From contig NZ_BSTQ01000004.1 in assembly GCF_030269605.1 (NCBI RefSeq), positions 124,001-188,000 of the forward strand: DNA of 64,000 nt, written 5' to 3'. The position numbers and the translations under genes were made by a program. The DNA is from Lentzea sp. NBRC 105346 (GTDB lineage Bacteria; Actinomycetota; Actinomycetes; Mycobacteriales; Pseudonocardiaceae). The notes under the pieces were generated by a model, which searched no databases, was not told the DNA's origin, and saw only the letters and a list, made by a program, of their open reading frames with translations. Shown here one piece after another: positions 34,643 to 45,000 of the stretch (within the stretch, counting starts at the first letter, position 1; every line of letters starts with the position of its first letter).

Positions 34643-34688
34643 CGAACGTGACATCGGGGGACATAGATGTCCCTGAACGTCACGTTCG
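34643..34688. repeat. Nested double dyad in divergent promoter
   Basis: Outer arms CGAACGTGAC (34643-34652) and GTCACGTTCG (34679-34688) enclose inner arms GGGACAT (34658-34664) and ATGTCCC (34667-34673), with two 5-base spacers placed symmetrically. The whole 46-bp element is symmetric about one centre. It lies 22 bases before the recD2 start and 76 bases before the response regulator start. Confidence 0.75.
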
Positions 34689-34710
34689 TTGGCAGAGGTA
34701 GGTTGGCGGC

Positions 34711-36885
34711 GTGAATCCGTCGGTCCTCGAAGCGGTGCTGGAACGCATCACCTACGCCAACGAGGACAACGGGTACACGGTCGCCAAGGTCGACACCGGG
34801 CGCGGCGACCTGGTCACGGTCGTCGGCGCGCTGCTCGGCGCCCAGCCCGGCGAGTCGATCCGGATGCGCGGCCGGTGGGGCAGCCATCCCCAGTACGGCA
34901 AGCAGTTCCACGTCGACGACTACACGACGGTGCTGCCCGCGACCATCCAGGGCATCCGCCGCTACCTCGGATCCGGCCTGATCAAGGGCATTGGGCCGGT
35001 GCTCGCGGACAAGATCGTCGAACACTTCGGGGTCGACGCCCTGAGAGTCATCGAGGACGAGCCGCAACGCCTCATCGAGGTGCCGAAGCTCGGTCCGAAG
35101 CGGACGAAGCTCATCGCGGACGCGTGGGAGGAGCAGAAGGCCATCAAGGAGGTGATGGTCTTCCTGCAGGGCGTCGGCGTGTCCACGTCGTTGGCGGTCC
35201 GCATCTACAAGCAGTACGGGGACAAGGCGATCGACGTTGTCAAAGACGAGCCGTACCGGCTGGCCGCCGACGTGTGGGGCATCGGGTTCCGCACCGCCGA
35301 CGTGATCGCCAAGGCCGTCGGCATCCCGCACGACAGCCCGCAGCGGGTCAAGGCCGGGCTGCAGTTCACGCTGTCCGAGGCCACCAGCGACGGTAACTGC
35401 TTCCTGCCCGAGCAGGAGCTGATCTCCGACGCCATCAAGATCCTGCAGGTCGACACCGGGCTGATCATCGAGTGCCTGGCCGAGCTCGTGCAGGAAGAGG
35501 GCGTGGTCCGCGAGGAGCTGCCCGACGAGCTGACCGCGATCTACCTGGTTCCGTTCCACCGCGCGGAGATCTCCCTTGCGTCTCAGCTGAGGCGACTGCT
35601 GAACGGGCCCGAGGACCGGATGCCGTCGTTCCGGGACGTGAACTGGGACAAGGCGTTCGCGTGGCTCGGGACGAGTCTGGAAGCGCATCAGGCCGAGGCC
35701 GTGAAGCTGGCGCTGACCCAGAAGGTCGCGGTGCTCACCGGTGGGCCGGGCTGCGGCAAGAGCTTCACCGTCAAGTCCATCGTGCGGCTGGCGCGGGCCA
35801 AGAACGCGAAGATCGTGCTCGCCGCGCCGACCGGCCGGGCCGCGAAACGGCTGACGGAGCTGACCGGTCACGAGGCGAAGACCGTGCACCGGTTGCTGGA
35901 GCTCAAGCCTGGCGGTGACGCTGCGTTCGACCGCGACCACCCGCTCGACGCCGACCTGATCGTCGTCGACGAGGCGTCGATGCTCGATCTGTTGCTGGCC
36001 AACAAGCTCGTGAAGGCCGTCGCGCCCGGCGCCCACCTGCTGCTCGTCGGTGACGTCGACCAGCTGCCGTCGGTCGGTGCGGGTGAGGTGCTGCGCGACG
36101 TGCTCGCGCCGGACAGCCCCATCCCGCACGTGCGGCTGACGCACATCTTCCGGCAGGCGCAGGAGTCCGGTGTCGTCACCAACGCGCACCGGATCAACTC
36201 CGGCGACTACCCGATCGTGCAGGGCATGCCGGACTTCTTCCTGTTCGCAGTCGACGAAGCGGAAGAAGCGGCCGCGATGACAGTGGACGTCGTGGCGTCG
36301 AGAATTCCACGCAAGTTCGGCCTCGACCCGCGCAAGGACATCCAGGTTCTGGCCCCGATGCACCGCGGCCCGGCCGGCGCGGGCGCGTTGAACGTCGTGC
36401 TGCAGGAGGCGCTGACGCCATCACGGGAGAACTTGCCGGAGAAGCGGTTCGGCGGCCGCGTCTTCCGCGTCGGCGACAAGGTCACGCAGATCCGCAACAA
36501 CTACGACAAGGGCGCCAACGGCGTCTTCAACGGCACGCTCGGCGTGGTCACCGCGCTGGACCCGGTGGAGCAGAAGCTCGTCGTGCGCACCGACGAGGAC
36601 GAGGACGTCGACTACGACTTCAGTGAGCTGGACGAGCTGTCCCACGCGTACGCCATGACCGTCCACCGGTCGCAGGGCAGCGAATACCCGTGCGTGGTCA
36701 TCCCGATGACGACCAGCGCGTGGATGATGTTGCAGCGCAACCTGCTCTACACCGCGGTCACGCGCGCCAAGAAGCTCGTGGTGCTGGTGGGGTCGAAGCG
36801 GGCGATCGGGCAGGCGGTGCGCACGGTCGGCGCGGGCCGCAGGCACACCGCGCTGGCGCACCGGCTCAGGTCAGGAACTCCGTGA
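34711..36885 (+). CDS. recD2: RecD2-like SF1B ATP-dependent DNA helicase
   Basis: A 724-residue helicase. The N-terminal OB-like region (about 1-90, YANEDNGYTVAKV) precedes helix-hairpin-helix-type repeats (GSGLIKGIGPVLADKIVEHFG). The motor follows, with Walker A GGPGCGKSF, APTGRAAKRL (motif Ia), DEASMLD (Walker B), GDVDQLPSVGAG (motif III), and a C-terminal SH3-like and motif V/VI region (AMTVHRSQGSEYP, YTAVTRAK). This matches RecD2, the RecBC-independent 5'-3' helicase found in Deinococcus and many Gram-positives, which acts in DNA repair. It starts with GTG; no recB/recC homologs are nearby. Confidence 0.93.
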   Translation: MNPSVLEAVLERITYANEDNGYTVAKVDTGRGDLVTVVGALLGAQPGESIRMRGRWGSHPQYGKQFHVDDYTTVLPATIQGIRRYLGSGLIKGIGPVLADKIVEHFGVDALRVIEDEPQRLIEVPKLGPKRTKLIADAWEEQKAIKEVMVFLQGVGVSTSLAVRIYKQYGDKAIDVVKDEPYRLAADVWGIGFRTADVIAKAVGIPHDSPQRVKAGLQFTLSEATSDGNCFLPEQELISDAIKILQVDTGLIIECLAELVQEEGVVREELPDELTAIYLVPFHRAEISLASQLRRLLNGPEDRMPSFRDVNWDKAFAWLGTSLEAHQAEAVKLALTQKVAVLTGGPGCGKSFTVKSIVRLARAKNAKIVLAAPTGRAAKRLTELTGHEAKTVHRLLELKPGGDAAFDRDHPLDADLIVVDEASMLDLLLANKLVKAVAPGAHLLLVGDVDQLPSVGAGEVLRDVLAPDSPIPHVRLTHIFRQAQESGVVTNAHRINSGDYPIVQGMPDFFLFAVDEAEEAAAMTVDVVASRIPRKFGLDPRKDIQVLAPMHRGPAGAGALNVVLQEALTPSRENLPEKRFGGRVFRVGDKVTQIRNNYDKGANGVFNGTLGVVTALDPVEQKLVVRTDEDEDVDYDFSELDELSHAYAMTVHRSQGSEYPCVVIPMTTSAWMMLQRNLLYTAVTRAKKLVVLVGSKRAIGQAVRTVGAGRRHTALAHRLRSGTP

Positions 36886-37645
36886 TCAGTGCCGCCCACA
36901 CGGCGGCCTTCTCCAGCGCGGTGGCGTGACCACACGGAATGTCGGCGAACTTCGCGTCCGGCACCAGATCCGCGACCTCGCGTGCCAGCCCCGGCGACAG
37001 CAGCTGGTCGTACTTCGGCCCGATCACCAGCGTGGGCACGGAGATCCGCCGCAGGTCCGCGGTGACGTCCACGCGCAGCAACAGCTCGATGTGGTCGGCG
37101 GCCCCCGGCGGCACGCTGGCGGCGATCAGCTCCGCGAACCCCTCGAACTGCTCCGTGGACAACCGGTCGAGGTAGTCCGGGCTGACCATCAGCTTCAGCA
37201 CGTAGCGCGCCAGCTCGTCGCGCGGCCGGTCGAACAGGTCGTGCCAGCGGTCGATCTTCGCGCGGCTAGGCTCGTCCAGCGTCGGGAAGGCCGCGGTGAG
37301 CACGAGCCGGGTCACCCGATCCGGGTGTCGTACGGCGGCTCGCACGGCGATCGCGGTGCCCATCGAGAAACCGGAGAGCGCGAACGTCTCGTGGCCCGCG
37401 TCCACCGCGCAGGCGACGACCCGGTCGGCAAGATCATCAAGATCCAAAGGCGTGGTGGAACGCGGTGACGCACCGGAACCGGGGAGGTCCGGTGCGATCA
37501 CCGTGAACTTCTTCGTGAGAGGTGCGAGTACCGGGCCGTAATTCGACACGACACTGCCACCCGCGCCGTGCACGAGCAGCAACGCCGGGCCGCTTCCCCT
37601 GACCACGCTCGACAACCCGGACGTGCTCAGTTCGGCTCCGGACAT
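36866..37645 (-). CDS. Alpha/beta-fold hydrolase
   Basis: A 259-residue hydrolase from the ATG at 37645 (G-rich ribosome-binding site GGGGG). It shows LLLVHGAGGSV (oxyanion hole), the nucleophile elbow SGFSMGTAIA, a late Asp region (LVIGPKYDQLL) and the His in IPCGHATALE. Substrate is unknown. A 46-residue small gene ends 11 bases upstream, so they probably form an operon. The 3' end overlaps recD2 by 20 bases in antisense. Confidence 0.86.
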   Translation of the reverse strand: MSGAELSTSGLSSVVRGSGPALLLVHGAGGSVVSNYGPVLAPLTKKFTVIAPDLPGSGASPRSTTPLDLDDLADRVVACAVDAGHETFALSGFSMGTAIAVRAAVRHPDRVTRLVLTAAFPTLDEPSRAKIDRWHDLFDRPRDELARYVLKLMVSPDYLDRLSTEQFEGFAELIAASVPPGAADHIELLLRVDVTADLRRISVPTLVIGPKYDQLLSPGLAREVADLVPDAKFADIPCGHATALEKAAVWAALITEFLT

Positions 37646-37656
37646 GCGCAAACCCC

Positions 37657-37797
37657 CTAGTCCATGCTCCGCACGATGTGCGGCTCCAGGCCTTCGTCGT
37701 CGTCAGCCTGCCACCCACGCCATGCAGAATAGAACCGATCGGGGATCGCGTAGTAGGAAATCTCGCCGACGCTGTGGTCGAGGTAGAGATGGTCCAT
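37657..37797 (-). CDS. 46-residue small protein, unknown function
   Basis: An ATG at 37797 is preceded by TTGGAGTGCGTC (GGAG, six bases of spacing) and leads to a 46-residue acidic product that begins MDHLYLDHSVGEISYYA and ends EPHIVRSMD before TAG at 37657-37659. It has four tyrosines and two tryptophans in its first 29 residues and a DDDEG patch. The strong ribosome-binding site, the 11-base gap to the hydrolase ATG and an AT-rich promoter upstream support it as real. No family is recognised. Confidence 0.65.
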   Translation of the reverse strand: MDHLYLDHSVGEISYYAIPDRFYSAWRGWQADDDEGLEPHIVRSMD

Positions 37798-38025
37798 GAC
37801 GCACTCCAAATAAGATATCGACGGCCCCCGGCGATTGGGCGATGCAGTGATGGCAATAAGATTAGCCGCGAGATTCTGATAAGAATACTATTGTTTTACT
37901 ACCGCCGGGTCGACTTTCGTCTCACCTCGTCCCAAGAACCGGACGGTAACCCCAGTCGTCCGTAGGTGGTGGATGTGCGGTCGCTTCGTTCATCCTCGAT
38001 GATCATCCCTGCCTAGGAGGATCAC
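37798..38025. promoter_or_regulatory. AT-rich divergent promoter region with 14-bp dyad
   Basis: This 228-base gap serves the small-protein/hydrolase operon (minus) and the M14 peptidase (plus). Bases about 37850-37905 are strikingly AT-rich for this genome and contain the perfect dyad ATTCTGATAAGAAT (37873-37886). Several TATnnT-like -10 candidates occur on the minus strand. AGGAGG at 38015-38020 is the ribosome-binding site of the M14 gene. Confidence 0.55.
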
Positions 38026-39411
38026 TTGTCGAAACGCCCGGACTCTGGGCGGCGAAAGCCGCTCGCACTCCTGGTCGCCTCCGTGACCAGCGTTGCGTTT
38101 CTGTTCGGTACATCCACTGGCGCCGCGGGACCGACCCCTGCACCGGCCGCGCAGCCAGGACCGACGTACGTCTACCGCGTGCCCGCCCCGTTGGGGCAGA
38201 AGGCGCAGGACCTGCTCACCCGTGGGTTCGACGTGCTCGAACAGCGCGACGGGAACGACCTGTTCGTGCTCGGTTCCCAAGACGTGCTGGGCCAGCTGCG
38301 CACCGCCGGATTCGCGCCGGCCATCGAATCGGTCATGGAGGCGCCGCAGTGGGCGCCGCCGCCCGTGAGCGCGCGGGCGTTGGACGTGAACGAGACTTAC
38401 TACGGCGGCTACCACACGCTGAGCGCGCACTTCGCGCATCTCGACCAGGTGGCCTCCCAGCATTCGAACCTCGCCACGGTGGTCGACTACGGCGACTCGT
38501 GGAAGAAGACGCAGGGCGCCGGCGGTTACGACCTGAAGGCCATTTGCATCACCAAGAAAAATGCCGGTGACTGCGAACGGCGTACCGACGCGCCGAAGCC
38601 GCGGTTCTTCGTGATGGGCCAGCTGCACGCGCGGGAGATCACCACGGGCGACATGGCGTGGCGCTGGATCGACCACCTCGTCAACGGCTACGGCACCGAC
38701 AGTCAGGTCACCTCGCTGCTCGACTCCACCGAGGTCTGGGTGGTGCCGATCGCCAACCCGGACGGCGTCGAGATCGTGCAGTCCGGCGGTGACTCGCCGA
38801 AGCTGCAACGCAAGAACGCCGACAACGCCAACGGCAAGTGCACGTCCAGCGGCCAATCTGGCATCGACCTGAACCGCAACACCGGCTCGCACTTCGGCGG
38901 CACCGGCACGTCGACGAACCCGTGCAACGAGACCTACCGCGGTCCGTCCGCCGACTCGGAGGCCGAGACGAAGGCGCTGGAGTCGCTGTGGCGCTCGATC
39001 TACCCGGACAAGCGCGCTCCCGGTGACACCGCGCCCGCGGCCGCCGACACGCGCGGCGTCGTGATCTCGATGCACAGCTACTCCAACCTGGTGCTGTTCC
39101 CGTGGGGCTGGAGCACGGCCGACACCGGCAACGACGCGCCGTTGCGGGCCATGGGCAAGGAGATGGCGCGGTTGGCCGGTGGCTGGCGGTACGGGCAGCC
39201 CGGCGAGGTGCTCTACAACGCCGCCGGCGCCACGGACGACTGGGTGTACGACGACCTCGGCGTCGCCAGCTTCGTGTGGGAGATCGGCGCGCAGAGCGGC
39301 AGCTGCAGTGGCTTCCTGCCCGCGTACTCGTGCCAGGCGTCCACGCACTGGCCGAAGGTGAAGCAGATGCTGCTGTACGCGGCGGGCAAGGCCGCCGCGC
39401 CGTACAAGTAA
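38026..39411 (+). CDS. Secreted M14 zinc carboxypeptidase
   Basis: A 461-residue protein beginning with TTG at 38026, with AGGAGG five bases upstream. It has a signal peptide (about 1-34), a propeptide-like region (about 40-115), then the M14 domain. Zinc ligands appear as GQLHARE (HxxE) and ISMHSYS; the catalytic Glu lies in SFVWEIG. NPDGVEIVQ and DLNRN are also typical (the latter binds the C-terminal carboxylate). Cysteines (ICITKK, DCERR, GKCTSS, NPCNET, GSCSGF, YSCQAS) suggest three disulfides. It removes C-terminal residues from extracellular peptides. Confidence 0.92.
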   Translation: MSKRPDSGRRKPLALLVASVTSVAFLFGTSTGAAGPTPAPAAQPGPTYVYRVPAPLGQKAQDLLTRGFDVLEQRDGNDLFVLGSQDVLGQLRTAGFAPAIESVMEAPQWAPPPVSARALDVNETYYGGYHTLSAHFAHLDQVASQHSNLATVVDYGDSWKKTQGAGGYDLKAICITKKNAGDCERRTDAPKPRFFVMGQLHAREITTGDMAWRWIDHLVNGYGTDSQVTSLLDSTEVWVVPIANPDGVEIVQSGGDSPKLQRKNADNANGKCTSSGQSGIDLNRNTGSHFGGTGTSTNPCNETYRGPSADSEAETKALESLWRSIYPDKRAPGDTAPAAADTRGVVISMHSYSNLVLFPWGWSTADTGNDAPLRAMGKEMARLAGGWRYGQPGEVLYNAAGATDDWVYDDLGVASFVWEIGAQSGSCSGFLPAYSCQASTHWPKVKQMLLYAAGKAAAPYK

Positions 39412-39477
39412 CCCCTAAGGGAACGCGACGCCGAAAGACGGACGCGCGCTCGCCCAGGGCCCGGCAAGGTGGGGTCC

Positions 39478-40557
39478 ATGGGGAAACGATTACTGGCAAC
39501 AGCGATGGTCATCGGCCTGCTGGGCCTCACCGGGGGAACCGCTCTCGCGGAAGCGGAGAGCGTTGACCGCAAAGAGGTCCAGCAGGCGCTGGACAAGCTC
39601 ACCCACGGGGGAGGGGCCCTGGGTGCGCAGGCCCGCGTGACCAACGGACGTGACCGCGTCCTGGCGCGTTCGGGTGTCGCGAAGCTGGACACCGACGAGC
39701 CGGTGCCGCTGAACGGCCGGTTTCGGGTCGGCAGCATCACCAAGACGTTCGTCAGCGTGGTGTTGTTGCAGCTCAACGCCGAAGGCAAGCTCGACCTCGA
39801 CGCGCCGGTGGACAAGTACCTGCCCGGACTGATCGACAAGACCATCACGGTCCGGCAGGTCCTGCAGCACACCAGCGGGCTCTACGATTACACGAGGGCG
39901 TTGCCGCTCAACGACTTCGAGTCGATCCGCTTCAAGCACTGGGAGCCGAACGAGCTGCTCAAGCTCTCCACCAGCCAGCCGCTCGACTTCCCGCCCGGCA
40001 CGAAGTGGAGCTATTCCAACAGCAACTACATCGTCGCGGGCCTGCTGGTCGAGAAGCTGACCGGCCGGCCGTACGAGCAGGCCGTGCAGCGGCGGATCCT
40101 CACCCCGTTGCGGCTCAACGAGACCGTGGTGCCGGGTGACCGGTCCGGTATTCCAGGCCCGCACGCCCACGGGTACTACACGGTCAAGGACAAGCCGGTC
40201 GACGTGACGCGGATGAACCCGTCGGTCGCCTGGGCGGCCGGAGAGATGATCTCGACGACGGGGGACCTCGACACCTACGTCACCGCGCTGGCCAAGGGAA
40301 AGCTGCTCAAGAAGGCCCAGCTGGACGAGATGACCAAGACGACCGCGGTCAGTCCCGACTACGGCCTGGGGCTGGGCATCACCAAGCTGCCGTGTGGCGT
40401 CACGGTCTGGGGCCACGGCGGCGGCATCTTCGGGTACCTGACCGAGATGATGACGACGCCGGACGCGTCGAAGCGGCTGGAGGCGTCGCTGAGCACGGCG
40501 CCCACGCCCGGTAACAACGACGGCTACGAGGATCTGATCAAGGCCGCCTTCTGCTAA
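39478..40557 (+). CDS. Secreted serine hydrolase, beta-lactamase class C / D,D-peptidase family
   Basis: A 359-residue protein from the ATG at 39478 (AAGGTGGGG upstream). It has a signal peptide (about 1-25, LLGLTGGTALA). Active-site motifs are RVGSITKTF (SxxK), YSNSNY (YxN) and WGHGGGIFG (HxG-like). This is the streptomycete R61 D-alanyl-D-alanine carboxypeptidase/esterase group. It could trim peptidoglycan peptides or hydrolyse esters outside the cell. The stop codon is followed almost at once by a 25-bp hairpin. Confidence 0.9.
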   Translation: MGKRLLATAMVIGLLGLTGGTALAEAESVDRKEVQQALDKLTHGGGALGAQARVTNGRDRVLARSGVAKLDTDEPVPLNGRFRVGSITKTFVSVVLLQLNAEGKLDLDAPVDKYLPGLIDKTITVRQVLQHTSGLYDYTRALPLNDFESIRFKHWEPNELLKLSTSQPLDFPPGTKWSYSNSNYIVAGLLVEKLTGRPYEQAVQRRILTPLRLNETVVPGDRSGIPGPHAHGYYTVKDKPVDVTRMNPSVAWAAGEMISTTGDLDTYVTALAKGKLLKKAQLDEMTKTTAVSPDYGLGLGITKLPCGVTVWGHGGGIFGYLTEMMTTPDASKRLEASLSTAPTPGNNDGYEDLIKAAFC

Positions 40558-40559
40558 AC

Positions 40560-40612
40560 GCTATGGGGGGAGCTTTCCAAGCGCCCAGCGCTTGGAAAGC
40601 TCCCCCCATAGC
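40560..40612. terminator. 25-bp perfect hairpin between convergent genes
   Basis: Arms 40560-40584 and 40588-40612 are exact complements with a 3-base loop (CCA). They begin GCTATGGGGGGAGC. The element starts 2 bases after the serine hydrolase stop and ends 22 bases before the chitinase stop. It could terminate both transcripts; the extreme length hints at an extragenic palindrome. Confidence 0.82.
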
Positions 40613-40634
40613 AACTTGCGGGGGACGAAAAGGA

Positions 40635-42260
<1,626 letters not shown>

Positions 42261-42293
42261 CGGACTCCTCAGTCGCAGGGGTGCGAGAAACAT

Positions 42294-42330
42294 GTGGTTT
42301 AGACCACTTCGGAGTCAAGGTCTAGACCTT
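42294..42330 (-). promoter_or_regulatory. Two DasR-type operators upstream of chitinase
   Basis: GTGGTTTAGACCAC (42294-42307) and AAGGTCTAGACCTT (42317-42330) are both dyads with GGTYTAGACC-type cores, 23 bp apart centre to centre. They match the DasR-responsive element of Streptomyces and the paired 12-bp repeats recalled from chitinase promoters. They lie 34 to 70 bases upstream of the start codon, where a promoter is expected. Confidence 0.75.
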
Positions 42331-42385
42331 TGGTGTCACTCGAACGGAGTAGTCCGAAATCGTTTACATCGAACCCCTGACTGAG

Positions 42386-44797
42386 TCAGCCGATGGCCTT
42401 CTCCGCACCCCAAGCCGCGACGTCCTCACGCGACGAAAGTCCGAGCTTCTCGCGCAACCGCTGCAGCCGCGACGCCACCGTGCGGACCGAAAGTCCCAGG
42501 CGGTTGGCGATCTGCTTGTTGGTCAGCCCGGTCGCCAGCAGCGCGACGATCCGGCGTTCCTGGTCGTCCAGTTCGTCCTCGGCGGCGTCGGTGCGGTCCA
42601 GCCACAGCTCGTCCTGGATGAACGCCTCGGTCTCGGTCGGGGTGAGCGGCGTCCACGCGGCGGCGTTGGCCTCCTGCGCGCTCAGCATCGTGCGCGCGGT
42701 GCGCATGGCGCCCGACACCTTCTGCTCCCAGAACGGGTCCGCGACGACCCCGACGGTCCGGCGCATCGCGCGGCCCGTCGCCTCCAGCCGCAGCGCCCGC
42801 TCGGCCTGGCCGCGGCTCAGCGCGATGATCGCCAGGCCCTCCAGCGCGTCCGGTCCGCTCATCGGGTTCTCGCCGTCGATGCGCAGGCACTCGTGGAACG
42901 CGTCGCCCGCCTCCTCGAGGTCGCCCTGCATCAGGGCGATCACGCCGAGCGTGTTCAACGCACTCGCCACGCGAGCGGGGATGCCGGACGCGCGGCACAA
43001 CGGCAGCGCCTTCGTCACGGCCTTCATCGCGCGGTCGGTCTTGCCCAGCCGCAACGCCGTGCGCGCCAGGTCCACCAGGCACGTGGCGCGGGCCAGCGGT
43101 TCGCCGAGCATCTCCGCCACGCGCAGGCACTCGGTGCGGTTCTCGGCGGACGCCTCCAGCTCGCCGCTGGACTGCTGGACCGCGGCCAGCGTCGACCGGC
43201 AGCTCATCACCAGCGCCGGGTGGTCCAGTTCGCGCACGAGCCGCGCCGCCTCACCGGTCAGCTCCAGCGCCTCGTCGTGGTCGCCCTGCACGGCCGCGAA
43301 CCATGCGGCGTGGTTCAGCGCCACGCAGCGGTAGTCGCCGCGCGTGAACGGCCGGCGCAACGCGTCGCGCAGCAACGCCCGCGCCTGGCCGACCCGCCCG
43401 CGCCGGGCCGTGCAGTCCGCCAGGGCCGAGGTCAGCAGCAGCAGTCGTTCGTCACCGCGGTCGGCGGCCCACTCCACGGCGGCCAGCAGGCTGTCCACAT
43501 GGTCGTCGAGCTTGCGCTGCACCTCGGCGGGCACGGACAGCGGCGCGGTGATCAGCACGTCGCTCAGCTCGGTGAACCACCGGGCGAGCGCCTCGAACGC
43601 CGTGTTCGTCTCGCCCGCGGCGACCAGCTTCTCGCGGGCGTGCAGGCGGATCGTCTCCAGCTGCCGGAACCGCGTGGTGCCGGGGATCGCGGTGAGCAGC
43701 GACTTGGCCTGCAGCCGCGACAGCACGTCCAGCACCGGCTCGGCGGACCGTTCGGTCGAGCACACCTCGGTCGCCGCGGCCAGGTCGAACCCGCCGTCGA
43801 ACACGGACAGGCGGCGCAGCGCGAACTGCTCGTCCGGCGCCAGCAACCGGTAGCTCCAGTCGATCGCCTCGCGCAACGACCGCTGGCGCGGCGAGGTCTT
43901 GCGGCAGCCGAGCGTCAGCAGTTCCAGCGGCTCGTCCATGCGGTCGCAGATGTCGGAGACCGGCAGCAGCGGCACCCAGCGCGCGGCCAGCTCGATCGCG
44001 AGCGGCATGCCGTCCAGGCGGGCGCACAGCAAAGCGACAGCCGCCGTGTTGTCGGGCGTGAGCCGAAAGTCGGGCTTGCGTTCGCGCGCGCGGTCCACGA
44101 AGAGCTTCACCGCGTCGTTGCGCGGCGCCACGGTGGTCACCAGGTCCTGGTCCGTCGACGGCACCGGCAGGCCCTCGACGTGGAAGCTCACCTCACCGGT
44201 GATCCACAGCGCCTCGCGGCTCGTCGCCAGCACGCGCACCGCGGGACAGCGGTTGAGCAACAGGTCCACGAGCTCCGCGCACGGGTCCAGCAGGTGCTCG
44301 CAGTTGTCCAGCACGACCAGTGCGCGCATGTTCCGCAACGTCTCAACAACGGTCTGCCCGATGGGCTCATCGCCGTGTTCCGTTACTCCCAACGCCGCAG
44401 CCACAGCCGGCATGACCGATCTGCTGTCCTCGACGTCGCCCAGTTCGACCAGCAGCACGCGGTCCGTTCGGCCGCGCCGCAGCCGTTCCGCCGCCTCCAG
44501 GGCGAGACGCGTCTTGCCCGCGCCGGCGCTTCCGACGAGCGTAATGAGACGGTGGCGCCGAAGCAGCTGATCGATCTTGGTCAGCTCCTGCTGACGGCCG
44601 ATGAAACTGTCCCGCGCGGCCGGGAGATTGCTCAGCACACGGGCGTTCTGCCTGGGCAAAGGCGTCGGCGGAGGGGATGCGACACGCTTGCGGTAGGCAC
44701 GTTGCCTGCAGGCGTTCGAACAGTAGGAGCGTCGTTGCTCCGACGTCGACGGTGGCAACGCAACGTCGCACGTCACACAGCGGGCGATGCTCGACAT
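42386..44797 (-). CDS. STAND-type LuxR regulator with N-terminal zinc-binding motif
   Basis: An 803-residue regulator. Residues 1-40 hold a CVTCD / CSNAC four-cysteine motif suggesting a zinc ribbon. The NTPase domain (about 65-400) has Walker A VGSAGAGKTRLA and Walker B-like ALVVLDNCEHLL. A TPR-like helical region (about 400-720) follows, and a GerE/LuxR helix-turn-helix ends the protein (DDQERRIVALLATGLTNKQIANRLGLS is the helix pair, shown only in part here). Such proteins switch on secondary metabolism or stress genes upon ligand and ATP binding. It is divergent from an orphan NarL-type regulator. Confidence 0.9.
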   Translation of the reverse strand: MSSIARCVTCDVALPPSTSEQRRSYCSNACRQRAYRKRVASPPPTPLPRQNARVLSNLPAARDSFIGRQQELTKIDQLLRRHRLITLVGSAGAGKTRLALEAAERLRRGRTDRVLLVELGDVEDSRSVMPAVAAALGVTEHGDEPIGQTVVETLRNMRALVVLDNCEHLLDPCAELVDLLLNRCPAVRVLATSREALWITGEVSFHVEGLPVPSTDQDLVTTVAPRNDAVKLFVDRARERKPDFRLTPDNTAAVALLCARLDGMPLAIELAARWVPLLPVSDICDRMDEPLELLTLGCRKTSPRQRSLREAIDWSYRLLAPDEQFALRRLSVFDGGFDLAAATEVCSTERSAEPVLDVLSRLQAKSLLTAIPGTTRFRQLETIRLHAREKLVAAGETNTAFEALARWFTELSDVLITAPLSVPAEVQRKLDDHVDSLLAAVEWAADRGDERLLLLTSALADCTARRGRVGQARALLRDALRRPFTRGDYRCVALNHAAWFAAVQGDHDEALELTGEAARLVRELDHPALVMSCRSTLAAVQQSSGELEASAENRTECLRVAEMLGEPLARATCLVDLARTALRLGKTDRAMKAVTKALPLCRASGIPARVASALNTLGVIALMQGDLEEAGDAFHECLRIDGENPMSGPDALEGLAIIALSRGQAERALRLEATGRAMRRTVGVVADPFWEQKVSGAMRTARTMLSAQEANAAAWTPLTPTETEAFIQDELWLDRTDAAEDELDDQERRIVALLATGLTNKQIANRLGLSVRTVASRLQRLREKLGLSSREDVAAWGAEKAIG

Positions 44798-44813
44798 GTT
44801 CTGTCTCCCATGG

Positions 44814-44923
44814 TGTAACGGCCTACCGAACGCCGTCGCAACGTTGCGACGCCGCAGGTCGGGGGTGGTGACCTGACGTGTGCAACCCGTTACACGTACG
44901 CGCAGCCGAGACGGTTCGGTAGG
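44814..44923. promoter_or_regulatory. Divergent regulator control region with several dyads
   Basis: A perfect 16-bp palindrome GTCGCAACGTTGCGAC lies at 44835-44850. CCTACCGAAC (44822-44831) recurs inverted as GTTCGGTAGG (44914-44923), and TGTAACG (44814-44820) recurs inverted as CGTTACA (44888-44894). The spaced inverted pairs flank the palindrome between the two LuxR-type regulator genes, consistent with operators for one or both. Confidence 0.6.
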
Positions 44924-45000
44924 TGCTCGTTATGCATGCCTTTTCCCGCACCTCGTTCGGGAACAAACTGGTGCCTGGTCCGGTCTGACAGGGAGTGCGT

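Noticed and set aside
22788-40612. Long inverted repeats as insertion sequence ends or attachment sites
   Set aside because: No transposase or integrase frame and no target duplication. Positions at gene ends fit terminators or extragenic palindromes better.
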